A DNA stretch of 9,642 bases from Candidatus Bathyarchaeota archaeon (GCA_030671315.1 DAOUZW010000031.1:1-9642), one strand, 5' to 3'; counted from the stretch's first letter, positions 1 to 7,961 are shown. Program-made: numbers and translations. Notes: a model not told the origin generated them from the letters alone.

Positions 1-814
1 AAGCTCCTGCGTTTAGGAATATTGAGGGGTCATTTGCTTTAGCTCTAGAAATAATAGGTGTCAGATCAGTAGTTCCTGTACCGTATGAGTCGTAGAATAC
101 CACGTTCATTCCTTGTTCCAATGCATATTCATGACCGTATATACCAACTGTCCTGCTAAACATATCGTCTCCATGCGTAATTGCAAGGTTTTTCGCGTCA
201 GGATCATTCGGTAATACCTTTGAGATGATCATGTCAGTGAGAGCATTCATGTAGCTTGGACCGTTTGTAATGACATGAACAATATACTTCCAATCTTGGT
301 ATACAGCTGGGTCGAATGAACAGGTACCATAGACCTCGAATTTACGATATTTCTCTACAATAGGCACTGTGGCCATGCCAAGGGGACCCCAAACCGGTCC
401 AAACAACAGGTCAACTTTATCTTCGTTAATCAGTTTTTCATAAAATCGAGGAACATTCTCTGGTTTTTGCTCGTCATTGTATAGAACAAGTTCAACTTCG
501 TAGGTGTTTCCGTCGCCAGCTTTGATGCCACCGGCCTCATTGACAAGTTTTGCCCATAATTCGTTCCCTCTACCTTCAGCTATTCCAAATATTGCATCTG
601 GACCCGTAAATGGTTTGGTTCCACCGATTTTTATCTTCTTGCCTGTGGCTGGAGTTTCGATGGTTGGAGTTGTCACTGGAGATGTTGGAGAAGTTGGAGA
701 AGGCTGGCCAGAATATTGATAGGCACCATATCCTGCAGCTGCGACCGCGCCAGCAGCAATAGCGGCACCAGCATATTTCATGTATTTACGTCGGGTAATT
801 TTCTCTTCACTCAA
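1..814 (-). CDS. ABC transporter solute-binding protein, LivK-like, Tat-exported (partial, C-terminus off the left edge)
   Basis: Extracellular receptor of an ABC importer, of the type I periplasmic-binding fold used for branched-chain amino acids, amides and urea. Reading from a TTG at 814 gives 271 codons with no stop before the edge; family members are usually about 400 residues, so the C-terminal part is missing. Residues 5-13 (KITRRKYMK) form a twin-arginine motif, followed by an Ala/Gly-rich hydrophobic stretch (about 14-31) and a Ser/Thr-Pro linker (about 37-57). The mature domain begins near residue 59 with KKIKIGGTKPFTG, then contains NEAGGI, LLFGPVWGP and DPAVYQDWKY, typical of this family. 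There is no lipobox cysteine, so the hydrophobic segment may stay as a membrane anchor. An in-frame stop lies four codons upstream of the TTG; starting at the ATG at 781 would cut off the Tat arginines, so TTG is preferred. AAGGT at 823-827 is a reasonable ribosome binding site. The substrate cannot be told, and the permease and ATPase genes are not in view. Confidence 0.88.
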   Translation of the reverse strand, partial: MSEEKITRRKYMKYAGAAIAAGAVAAAGYGAYQYSGQPSPTSPTSPVTTPTIETPATGKKIKIGGTKPFTGPDAIFGIAEGRGNELWAKLVNEAGGIKAGDGNTYEVELVLYNDEQKPENVPRFYEKLINEDKVDLLFGPVWGPLGMATVPIVEKYRKFEVYGTCSFDPAVYQDWKYIVHVITNGPSYMNALTDMIISKVLPNDPDAKNLAITHGDDMFSRTVGIYGHEYALEQGMNVVFYDSYGTGTTDLTPIISRAKANDPSIFLNAGA

Positions 815-850
815 TAGATTCTACCTTCAAAACTGCTTCTCATAATATAC

Positions 851-861
851 TCTTAAGCTTT
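851..861 (-). promoter_or_regulatory. Possible TATA element for the solute-binding protein gene
   Basis: On the minus strand this reads AAAGCTTAAGA. It lies about 26-30 bases before a start site that would give a leader of roughly 15 bases containing the AAGGT ribosome binding site. Spacing fits an archaeal TATA box. A second AT-rich run (TATATT near 843-848) is an alternative. Confidence 0.35.
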
Positions 862-1007
862 TAGAATATCAATAAAAAATCGTCTAAACCACATCATAGC
901 TACATATTGAGTGTGCTACATCAATACTTTATCTCCAATGGAAATGCACCAAAGGTTGATTAAACTTCTATTATACACGAATATACAGAATAGACGAATC
1001 CGATAGA

Positions 1008-1014
1008 TTAAATA
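1008..1014 (+). promoter_or_regulatory. Possible TATA element for the gins-mcm operon
   Basis: TTAAATA in an otherwise suitable AT-rich setting. Transcription would start near 1037, leaving a leader of about 85 bases before the GINS start at 1122. The upstream TTATACA at 970-976 is the competing choice and would give a leader of about 120 bases. Confidence 0.35.
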
Positions 1015-1121
1015 CCTAAAATAGATGTCTGCCCAATTTTCAAGAACAAATGGAGATTATCAACCTTTATTTCAGTGTCTGTTTACGGGAACTCTTGAAA
1101 AGTATTTGATGTGATTCCAAC

Positions 1122-1670
1122 TTGTCAATCAATGACTTTGAAACAGATTATGAATCAAGCATGATAAAGGCCAGAGTCGTACATGATACTCCTGAATTAT
1201 TTTTCAGCGGAAAGACTTTTGGACCATTCAAGGTTGGAGATGAGATTCAAATTCCACGCTGGTTAGCCAGAGAATTAACCAAGAACCATATAGTAAAAAT
1301 CCTTGATGAGAAACCTCTTGAGGGTCCCGATCTCGCAAAAATACATTGGCGAGAATCCATTCCAGAATCCAGAGAAATACCTCCTCTGGATTATGATTTC
1401 TACAGTAAACTCAAAGAATTATTACGTGAGCTTTCAAATAAAAAAGATAAAGACCCATCGCAAAAGGCCCTTTTCGAAAATACTCTCAGTCAGTCAAAAG
1501 ACATCATCAATTGTCGTTTACACAAGATAGTATACCTAGCAACCAATCCTTCGATAACTGACGCTACTATCCAGAAAATGGCTGTTGAGGAAAGAAGACT
1601 CTACAATGATCTGAGATCAATAATCGATGAATGGAAAAATAAAATTTTACATCTAGAGGACGAGGAATGA
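1122..1670 (+). CDS. gins23: GINS complex subunit, Gins23 (Psf2/Psf3) type
   Basis: Subunit of the archaeal GINS complex, which joins MCM and a Cdc45/RecJ-like protein to form the active replicative helicase and bridges to other replisome proteins. The 182 residues show a small beta-rich B domain first (about 14-62, including FFSGKTFGPFKVGDEIQIP and WLARELTKNHIVKIL), then a helical A domain (about 88-178, including CRLHKIVYLA and the RRLYNDLRSIIDEW helix). B-before-A order is the Psf2/Psf3-like Gins23 type, while Gins51 has A before B. The start is TTG at 1122, with GTGAT at 1111-1115 as a possible ribosome binding site. Its end overlaps the MCM start by four bases (ATGA), as expected for translational coupling; a gins23-mcm operon is known in Sulfolobus. 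The subtype rests on domain order, not on sequence search. The acidic C-terminus (LEDEE) is unremarkable. Confidence 0.85.
   Translation: MSINDFETDYESSMIKARVVHDTPELFFSGKTFGPFKVGDEIQIPRWLARELTKNHIVKILDEKPLEGPDLAKIHWRESIPESREIPPLDYDFYSKLKELLRELSNKKDKDPSQKALFENTLSQSKDIINCRLHKIVYLATNPSITDATIQKMAVEERRLYNDLRSIIDEWKNKILHLEDEE
1655..1660 (+). promoter_or_regulatory. Ribosome binding site for mcm inside the GINS gene
   Basis: AGAGGA ends six bases before the ATG at 1667, inside the last codons of the GINS gene. A second GAGGA directly abuts the ATG and is too close to work well. It supports the ATG at 1667 as the true MCM start and the ATGA overlap as a coupled junction. Confidence 0.55.
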
Positions 1671-3721
1671 GCGAAGAAAGTCCAGAACAGAGTTTTCAAA
1701 AGTTTCTGAAAGATTTCAAGTTCGGGTCCAAAGACAAATATAGAGAAAAATTATCTCAGATGCCATCCTCAGACATCCGAGCATTAGTGGTAGACTTTGA
1801 AGATCTATATTCATTCGATCCACAATTTGCTAGAGAACTAATTGGAAAACCAGATGAATATCTCGATTTTGCCAATAGAGCAATCTGGGCGCAAATGAAG
1901 ATAGAGGATCCAGCTTATGCTGAAATTACTAAAAGGTTCATAGCTAGATTCCGAGGTCTTCATGAACGGATATCTCTTCGTGAAGTAGGCTCTCAAAATT
2001 TAGGTAGATTGGTATCAGTAGATGGGATAATCGTCAGAGCAGCCCAAGTGAAACCATACCTTACACAGGCAATTTTTGAATGTAGAAGATGTGGAGCTAA
2101 GATTAGAATCGATCAGAAAGGACTTTTTATGGAGAGCCCAGACTCCTGCACCAGACCTGGTTGCAGAAGCAAGTTCCTTGACTTCAAAGAGAAGGAATCA
2201 ACATACATAAACTCACAAGAAATGAGACTTCAAGAACGTCCAGAAGATCTCCCGCCAGGACAATTACCACGTTCTATGGATGCTAGAGTGCTCGAAGATT
2301 TATCAGATACGGCAAGACCAGGTGATAGGATAACCGTCACAGGCATAGTAAGAGCTGAGCAAGAATTTCTAGGTAGACGGGGTAAACTACGAACCTTCGA
2401 TCTTTACATGGATGCAAATCATCTTCAAATATCCGGCAAAGAAGTTCAGGTTCTAGAAATTAGTCCTGAAGAAGAAGAAAAGATTCTTGAACTGTCAAAA
2501 GATCCTTGGATACATCGTAAATTGATCATGTCGATCGCACCTTCAATATACGGCTATGACGACATGAAAGAAGCTATTCTATACCTGTTATTCGGTGGCA
2601 TGCCAAAACGACTTCCAGATGGAATAACAATCAGAGGAGATATTAACATACTATTGGTAGGAGACCCGGGGACAGCTAAAAGCCAACTCCTCCAATACGT
2701 ATCAAGGGTCGCTCCTAGAGGTTTGTATACTAGTGGAAGAGGCTCTACAGCAGCAGGTTTGACCGCCGCTGTAGTCAGAGAGAAAACTGGCGGCATGATT
2801 CTAGAAGCAGGCGCACTTGTCCTCGCTGATAGAGGAGTCTGTGCAATTGATGAAATCGATAAAATGAGACCTGACGACCGAGTCGCCATTCATGAAGCCA
2901 TGGAACAACAAACAATTAGCATTGCCAAAGGCGGAATTGTTGCTACCTTGAACGCAAGAGCCTCAATAATTGCAGCCGCAAATCCAGCTCTTGGCCGATA
3001 TGATCCTTATCGTAACATTAATGAGAACATAAGTTTGCCAGTCACCATATTATCAAGATTTGATCTGATTTTCGTCATGAGAGATGTTCCTGAAAGCGAA
3101 ATTGACACCAAAATGTCAGAACACGTATTGACGCTCCATAGACTTCATTCAGCTCCAGAAACAGCACCTCTGCCCCCTGATCTTTTAAGAAAGTATATCA
3201 GTTTTGCAAAAAAGCTTGACATAACCATCTCTAATGAAGCAGCTAATGAAATCAAAGATTTCTATTTGAAGATGAGAGCTGGTTCAGGTTCTGCTGAATC
3301 TCCTATTGCAATTACTCCACGTCAATTGGAAGCTCTAATTAGGTTAACCGAGGCAAGAGCAAGAGCATATCTCAGAAAAGAAGTTACTGTTGAAGATGCG
3401 AGAGCAGTGATAAGATTGATGTCAGTATCATTGCAGGATGTTGGAATCGACACGACCACTGGAAAAATGGATATTGATGTCATAATGACTGGCAAACCAA
3501 AAAGTCTAGTCGATAGAATGAAAGAGGTTCTTGACCTTATAACCGAAATGGAGCAAGAAACTGGCATGGTAGAAGAGTCCAAACTATATGAGACCCTTCA
3601 AGAGAAAAAAGACATGACTGAAGACCAAGCTAGAATGCTTGTTGGACGCCTCAGTAGAGAAGGCGTTATTTATTCACCCGAAGACGGCAAGGTAAAAAGA
3701 ACAAGTAGCGGTTCAAGCTAA
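1667..3721 (+). CDS. mcm: Replicative DNA helicase MCM
   Basis: Homohexameric 3'-to-5' helicase that unwinds DNA at replication forks. At 684 residues it has the full archaeal length. The N-terminal domain carries a zinc site from C139, C142, C161 and C166 (CX2C-X18-CX4C) and the OB-fold stretch LGRLVSVDGIIVRA (112-125). The AAA+ core shows Walker A GDPGTAKS (332-339), Walker B VCAIDEID (391-398), sensor 1 asparagine N439 in AAANP, and the arginine-finger motif SRFD (463-466). The ITPRQLEALIRL region (about 549-560) precedes a C-terminal winged-helix domain (about 612-678), ending in a Ser-rich tail. All catalytic motifs are intact. It overlaps the GINS gene by four bases and is followed by hel308 after 64 bases, so transcription probably begins upstream of the GINS gene. 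Nothing suggests truncation or a second, element-borne MCM copy. Confidence 0.97.
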   Translation: MSEESPEQSFQKFLKDFKFGSKDKYREKLSQMPSSDIRALVVDFEDLYSFDPQFARELIGKPDEYLDFANRAIWAQMKIEDPAYAEITKRFIARFRGLHERISLREVGSQNLGRLVSVDGIIVRAAQVKPYLTQAIFECRRCGAKIRIDQKGLFMESPDSCTRPGCRSKFLDFKEKESTYINSQEMRLQERPEDLPPGQLPRSMDARVLEDLSDTARPGDRITVTGIVRAEQEFLGRRGKLRTFDLYMDANHLQISGKEVQVLEISPEEEEKILELSKDPWIHRKLIMSIAPSIYGYDDMKEAILYLLFGGMPKRLPDGITIRGDINILLVGDPGTAKSQLLQYVSRVAPRGLYTSGRGSTAAGLTAAVVREKTGGMILEAGALVLADRGVCAIDEIDKMRPDDRVAIHEAMEQQTISIAKGGIVATLNARASIIAAANPALGRYDPYRNINENISLPVTILSRFDLIFVMRDVPESEIDTKMSEHVLTLHRLHSAPETAPLPPDLLRKYISFAKKLDITISNEAANEIKDFYLKMRAGSGSAESPIAITPRQLEALIRLTEARARAYLRKEVTVEDARAVIRLMSVSLQDVGIDTTTGKMDIDVIMTGKPKSLVDRMKEVLDLITEMEQETGMVEESKLYETLQEKKDMTEDQARMLVGRLSREGVIYSPEDGKVKRTSSGSS

Positions 3722-3785
3722 ACCACCATCATTAATAACCATCTAATCACTCTCCCTTCCATTCAATAGACTCGGAAGAAACATA
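3722..3785 (+). promoter_or_regulatory. mcm-hel308 intergenic gap with a weak TATA-like run
   Basis: This gap holds ATTAATAA (3731-3738), a pyrimidine-rich run (3748-3764) and GGAAGAA (3774-3780), a plausible ribosome binding site five bases before the TTG start of hel308. The AT run would place a start site near 3760. Hel308 may therefore have its own promoter as well as readthrough from mcm. No hairpin was seen. Confidence 0.3.
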
Positions 3786-5972
3786 TTGAAAATAAATGAA
3801 CTGGACATTCCTGAACAAATTAAGAGAATTATCGTCCAACACGGTTATAATCAATTATATCCACCTCAGGAAGAGGCGATCACTGCCGGAGTATTAAATA
3901 GAAAAAACGTAGTTCTCGCAAGCCCAACTGCAAGCGGAAAAACACTTGTTGCAGAACTCTGCATTTTGAAAAACATACTTGAGAATGATACCAAATGCAT
4001 CTACCTTACACCACTAAGAGCTTTAGCAAATGAAAAATATGAAGAATTCAAGAAGTATCGTGAACTAACAAAATCCAACGGCGATAAACTAGAGATCTCC
4101 CTCTCAACTGGTGATTATGACAGCACAGATGAATGGCTCGGCAAATACGATATAATTATTTCAACAAATGAAAAAGCAGACAGCCTACTAAGACACAAAG
4201 CACCTTGGATGCAACAGATCGACACTATTGTGGCTGACGAGATACATCTTTTAACAGATCAAGGGAGAGGCCCCACACTAGAAATCACACTCACAAAGCT
4301 GATGAAACTAAACCCTGACGCACAATTTCTCTTATTGAGCGCTACCGTAAAAAACGCCGATGAAATCTCAAAGTGGATAAAGGGAATACCCATCACAACG
4401 GAGTGGAGACCTGTCCCTCTCAGAGAGGGTGTGTTTTATGATGGCGAGATACAATTCAAAGATGGCTCAGCGAGACGAATTTTAACAGAAACCAAAAAAC
4501 CAGCTATTGATATTGCTCTAGACATACTCAAACAAGGTGGACAGGCACTTATATTTACACAGACTAGACGGGATGCAGTCAGTTATGGAAAAAATATTTC
4601 AAAAGTTCTCTCTCGTAAAATCTCAACAAGCCTAAAAAAAGATCTTAAAACCGTAGCGGATAAAATACTGACCTCAGGAGAGAGAACCGGATTAAGTGAA
4701 ATACTTGCCGAACAGGTAAAATTGGGTACCGCATTTCATCATGCTGGCTTAAATGCATCGCATAGGAGATTAATTGAAGAATCATTCAAAGATGGAAAGA
4801 TTAAGATCTTATCTGCAACTCCAACTCTTGCAGCAGGTGTAAATTTACCTGCCAGAGCGGTTCTCATAAGTAACTATAGAAGATATGACCCAAAATCTTG
4901 GAGCGAAGAGATATCCGTTTTAGAATATAAACAATTGGCGGGTAGAGCGGGACGACCCAAATATGACAAAGTCGGAGAATCTATTCTTATCGCAAAGACA
5001 TCGGTTGAGCAAGAACAATTAATGGGGAAGTATGTACGCTCAGAACCTGAGAAAATATGGTCAAAACTCTCAATTGAGAATGTTTTAAGACCTCACGTCC
5101 TTTCAACCATTGCAACGGGATTTGCCTATACAGAAGAAGACCTTTACGACTTCTTTTCTCAAACTTTTCATGCCCAACAATATGATTTCAAAATGCTCCA
5201 AATTAAAGTTAAGAAAATTCTAAGATTCCTTTTTAATGAAGAAATGATTACGATGGAATCTGGCAAATTATTAGCCACTCCATTCGGTCGAAGAGTCTCC
5301 GAACTCTATATAGACCCAGTCTCAGCGGTCATCATTAGAGACGGACTTTATAATAGACCTGAGAAACTCACTGAAGTTAGTATTCTTCAATTAGTCTCGC
5401 ATACTCCTGATTTATCCCCTAAATTATATCCTCGTGGTAAGGAAAGTGAGCAACTAATTGCTTATGCAAGCGAACATTCGAGCGAACTGATTTTTAAACA
5501 ACCTGATCCATGGAATTCGATGTATTCATATGAACAAAATCTTGATGACTTCATTTCAGAAATTAAATGCGTTGCGGTGATGAATGATTGGATTCAAGAG
5601 ATTACCGAGAACGATCTTTTAGGAAAATATAAGGTTGAATCAGGAGATCTGTTAAGATTAACTCAGACAGCTGAATGGTTAATTTTTGCTTCGAATCAAC
5701 TTGCTAGACTATTTCAACATAAAGATTTGATAAGAAAGTTTCCGATTTTACGTCGCAGAATTCAATATGGTATAAAAGAGGAATTGATTGAGTTAGTTGG
5801 ATTGCAGGGAATAGGAAGGATTCGTGCAAGAATGTTACATAATGCCGGTTTGCATAAAATTGTAGATATTAGAAAAGCCAATCTCCAGTCCCTCGTATCA
5901 GTTCCCACTATCGGAACGACATTAGCAAAAAATATCAAAAAACAAATAGAAGATAAAAATCCAGTCAATTAA
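3786..5972 (+). CDS. hel308: Hel308 family superfamily 2 DNA helicase
   Basis: ATP-dependent 3'-to-5' DNA helicase related to human HELQ/POLQ, acting on stalled or branched replication forks. The 728 residues match the family's usual length. Visible motifs in order: Q-motif-like LYPPQEEA (24-31), Walker A ASPTASGKT (45-53), Ia LTPLRALANEK (74-84), II DEIH (151-154), III SAT (185-187), IV ALIFTQTRRDA (254-264), V TPTLAAGVNLPAR (345-357) and VI QLAGRAGRP (383-391). A winged helix and ratchet region follow. The C-terminal helix-hairpin-helix domain is seen as LVGLQGIGRIRARMLHNAG (670-688) and VPTIGTTLA (706-714); the RAR inside it resembles the regulatory arginine-rich motif of characterised Hel308 proteins. 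The start is TTG at 3786, since no in-frame ATG gives the complete N-terminus. The gene lies downstream of gins23-mcm, which fits a fork-repair role. Other Ski2-like helicases are a less likely reading because of the HhH end. Confidence 0.94.
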   Translation: MKINELDIPEQIKRIIVQHGYNQLYPPQEEAITAGVLNRKNVVLASPTASGKTLVAELCILKNILENDTKCIYLTPLRALANEKYEEFKKYRELTKSNGDKLEISLSTGDYDSTDEWLGKYDIIISTNEKADSLLRHKAPWMQQIDTIVADEIHLLTDQGRGPTLEITLTKLMKLNPDAQFLLLSATVKNADEISKWIKGIPITTEWRPVPLREGVFYDGEIQFKDGSARRILTETKKPAIDIALDILKQGGQALIFTQTRRDAVSYGKNISKVLSRKISTSLKKDLKTVADKILTSGERTGLSEILAEQVKLGTAFHHAGLNASHRRLIEESFKDGKIKILSATPTLAAGVNLPARAVLISNYRRYDPKSWSEEISVLEYKQLAGRAGRPKYDKVGESILIAKTSVEQEQLMGKYVRSEPEKIWSKLSIENVLRPHVLSTIATGFAYTEEDLYDFFSQTFHAQQYDFKMLQIKVKKILRFLFNEEMITMESGKLLATPFGRRVSELYIDPVSAVIIRDGLYNRPEKLTEVSILQLVSHTPDLSPKLYPRGKESEQLIAYASEHSSELIFKQPDPWNSMYSYEQNLDDFISEIKCVAVMNDWIQEITENDLLGKYKVESGDLLRLTQTAEWLIFASNQLARLFQHKDLIRKFPILRRRIQYGIKEELIELVGLQGIGRIRARMLHNAGLHKIVDIRKANLQSLVSVPTIGTTLAKNIKKQIEDKNPVN

Positions 5973-5993
5973 CTCACACAAAACATTGCTGAG

Positions 5994-6581
5994 TTGAGAG
6001 AATTGATACGGCAACTTGGATTAATTGGCCTCATCACAATTCTATGTTCCAGTCAAATCTTATTTGTTTATTGCACAGTTCCAAGTTATCCTGATCTCGT
6101 TTGGGTGGGTCCATTGCGCTTGAAAGCTCCAGTAAGTATTCAGATTCTTACATGGGAACTCATGAGTGATAGAGAAGTGGTGATCACAATTCCTGAGACA
6201 AATTCATCTACCCAATCTATTCCGTATGAGGTTTTGAGTAACCCTACAAATATCACAATAGTAATGTTTGAAGCCCCTCTCGAATATCATGTTAAAATTA
6301 CTGCGCAATGGATCGATGAGATAGGTCATCCAATAAAAATCATTATTTCAGGTGGAGAAGAAGTATATCAGACTACAATTGCACATATTAGAAAAGACAA
6401 GATAACGATGCAATTATTCATCTTGACAATTGAAGACCAGTCTTCTACTATTGATAACGTACTTTATTCATTCATATTAGGACTCTTGATGGGTGCATCC
6501 ATAGTTGGAATTATCGTATTGATTTTTCGAAAACGTTATCGATCAAAACTATCTCTTACCGCTGACCCTCACACTCATTAA
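5994..6581 (+). CDS. Envelope protein of unknown function with N- and C-terminal membrane segments
   Basis: I do not recognise this 195-residue protein. A hydrophobic N-terminal segment (about 8-28) looks like a signal peptide or anchor. A beta-rich outer region (about 30-155) has alternating hydrophobic residues and two possible N-glycosylation sequons, NSS (70-72) and NIT (86-88). A C-terminal membrane helix (about 158-178) is followed by a basic cytoplasmic tail (RKRYRSK), so the middle should face outward. Start is TTG at 5994, 21 bases after the hel308 stop; a second in-frame TTG at 6003 is possible and no strong ribosome binding site is visible. Co-direction and short spacing suggest cotranscription with hel308, but no functional link to DNA repair can be read from the protein. 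Its stop overlaps the stop of convergent purB. It is probably real, given its length, membrane topology and tight packing between neighbours. Confidence 0.72.
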   Translation: MRELIRQLGLIGLITILCSSQILFVYCTVPSYPDLVWVGPLRLKAPVSIQILTWELMSDREVVITIPETNSSTQSIPYEVLSNPTNITIVMFEAPLEYHVKITAQWIDEIGHPIKIIISGGEEVYQTTIAHIRKDKITMQLFILTIEDQSSTIDNVLYSFILGLLMGASIVGIIVLIFRKRYRSKLSLTADPHTH

Positions 6582-7939
6582 TTATTTTCTAGTTCGGATT
6601 TGGTTGTAGCGATAGCATTTTTAATAAGCTTCGTTGTAACGCCAAGATATTTTGAATGATCCAATATATGTTCAATTTCAGTTTGCGAGATTAATTTTGA
6701 AATCATTTCTTCTTCCATTAGAACTGTGGCAAATGGAATTTTCTTGGTGATTGATTTCATTGAACAATTCCTCACAACCTCGTGAGCTTCTTGTCGCCCC
6801 ATCCCTCTCTCGACTAATGTTTTAACAACATTTTCAGAAAGGTTGAGCCCTCCTGTTAAAGCAAGATTTCTCTTCATGTTATCAGGGAAGACTACTAAAC
6901 CTGCAAGTATTTTATTCATAGAATTTGTCATATCATCAAGAAGAATGAAAGACATGGAGAATATGAAACGTTCATTAGCTGAATTAGTTAAATCACGTTC
7001 ATGCCACAATGCAATGTTTTCATAAGCAGGGATTAATAGACCCCTCATCAATTTCGCCAAGCTACAGATTCTCTCAGATTTAACAGGATTTCTCTTTGCA
7101 GGCATTGCAGAACTTCCTACTTGGCTGTCTTTCTTAAAAGGTTCCATTAACTCCATTATCTCGGTCCTTTGGAGATTACGTATCTCTAACGCAAATTTGT
7201 CCATACTTGACCCAATCAATACCAATGTAGATACTAGCTCCGCATGCAAATCTCTTTGAATAACCTGCGTAACCATATCAGCCGATTTCAATCCTAACTT
7301 TTTCAACGCGATATTTTGGATTTCAATCGCGTTTTTGCCAAGTCCTGATCCTGTTCCAATTACTCCCATGATCTTCCCTGCGACAACTCTATCTTCCATT
7401 TGGTCCAGTCTCCGTAAGTGTCTCGATACCTCTCTCATCCACACTGCTAACTTAAGACCTAAAGTTATCACATTCACATGTTGACCATGAGTTCGACCCA
7501 CCATCACGGTACTGTAGTATTTCTCTACGCGACCTATCAAAATCTTCTCAAGATCGATGAGTCTTATTCGTATGATCTTGAGAGCTTCTTTGAACTGTAA
7601 GGCATATGCTGTGTCTTCAACGTCAGCACTTGTTAGTCCAAAATGAATCCACCTTGATGCCGATGGGGAACAAACCTCCGTTAACGCTTTAACTACAGCC
7701 ATGAGGTCATGGTTGATCTTTTTATCGATCTCTTTGCATTTTTCAAGTTTTACATATTGAATATTTGCTTTTTCTATTATTTCTTCAGCTACTTCTTTTG
7801 GAACATTACCAACTTGTGCATGAGCATATGCAGCTGCGGCTTCAACATCCAAAATTTTCTGAAGCCTACTCTCCTCTTCGAAGATCTTACGCATTTCTGG
7901 AGTTCCATAACGTCCGGTATCTATTGGAAGAATTGGCAT
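6578..7939 (-). CDS. purB: Adenylosuccinate lyase
   Basis: Cytosolic enzyme of purine synthesis that releases fumarate from SAICAR (giving AICAR) and from adenylosuccinate (giving AMP). The 453 residues match the family. The N-terminus has the typical RYGTPEMRKIFEEE (10-23) and LDVEAAAA; NHDLM (76-80) and LTSADVEDTAYA (102-113) shape the active site; GRTHGQHV (148-155) contains the conserved histidine H151; and the fumarate-lyase signature GSSAMPAKRNP (275-285) holds the flexible-loop serines S276/S277, with K282 and N284. AMPAKRNP rather than AMPHKVNP is a modest variation. This set favours adenylosuccinate lyase over argininosuccinate lyase or fumarase. The ATG at 7939 is preceded about 26 bases upstream by a TATA-like element, so the message is probably leaderless and the start is well supported. 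No other pur genes are nearby. Confidence 0.95.
   Translation of the reverse strand: MPILPIDTGRYGTPEMRKIFEEESRLQKILDVEAAAAYAHAQVGNVPKEVAEEIIEKANIQYVKLEKCKEIDKKINHDLMAVVKALTEVCSPSASRWIHFGLTSADVEDTAYALQFKEALKIIRIRLIDLEKILIGRVEKYYSTVMVGRTHGQHVNVITLGLKLAVWMREVSRHLRRLDQMEDRVVAGKIMGVIGTGSGLGKNAIEIQNIALKKLGLKSADMVTQVIQRDLHAELVSTLVLIGSSMDKFALEIRNLQRTEIMELMEPFKKDSQVGSSAMPAKRNPVKSERICSLAKLMRGLLIPAYENIALWHERDLTNSANERFIFSMSFILLDDMTNSMNKILAGLVVFPDNMKRNLALTGGLNLSENVVKTLVERGMGRQEAHEVVRNCSMKSITKKIPFATVLMEEEMISKLISQTEIEHILDHSKYLGVTTKLIKNAIATTKSELENN
6582..6589 (+). terminator. Possible U-rich transcription terminator after the replication block
   Basis: TTATTTTC directly follows the stop codon at 6579-6581. 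Archaeal termination often uses short T-rich runs without a hairpin. This run lies inside the purB coding region on the other strand, so it could also be coincidental. Confidence 0.3.
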
Positions 7940-7961
7940 ATAGGCTCTGATTACATCTTAC

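Larger units (their letters stand above)
815..1121. other. Divergent intergenic region between the solute-binding protein and the GINS gene
   Basis: About 307 AT-rich bases with no supported gene. It must hold promoters for both flanking genes. I see TATA-like runs on the plus strand at 970-976 (TTATACA) and 1008-1014 (TTAAATA). The heptamer GCTACAT occurs twice in direct orientation (899-905 and 915-921), which could be chance. A 29-codon open frame (1025-1114) sits just before the GINS start but is not supported as a gene. No tRNA, hairpin terminator or convincing C/D-box RNA was seen by eye. Confidence 0.6.

Noticed and set aside
504..719. 71-codon plus-strand frame rich in Pro and Ser
   Set aside because: It is antisense to the signal and linker region of the solute-binding protein; its composition mirrors the other strand's proline-rich linker.
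41..814. Base use of the solute-binding gene as a sign of recent transfer
   Set aside because: It looks slightly richer in G and C than its neighbours, but I could not compute this, and its promoter and start style match the other genes.
886..905. Minus-strand ATGATGT as a C box of a C/D-box guide RNA
   Set aside because: The match is imperfect and no paired D box or closing stem was found at a suitable distance.
899..921. Direct repeat GCTACAT with 16-base period as a possible operator
   Set aside because: Two copies of a heptamer in AT-rich intergenic DNA could easily be chance, and no further copies or symmetry were seen.
2554..2889. 111-codon minus-strand frame
   Set aside because: It lies entirely opposite the MCM AAA+ core, whose motifs are all intact; it has no recognisable features.
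3322..3582. 86-codon minus-strand frame
   Set aside because: Opposite the C-terminal part of MCM; no domain or ribosome binding site.
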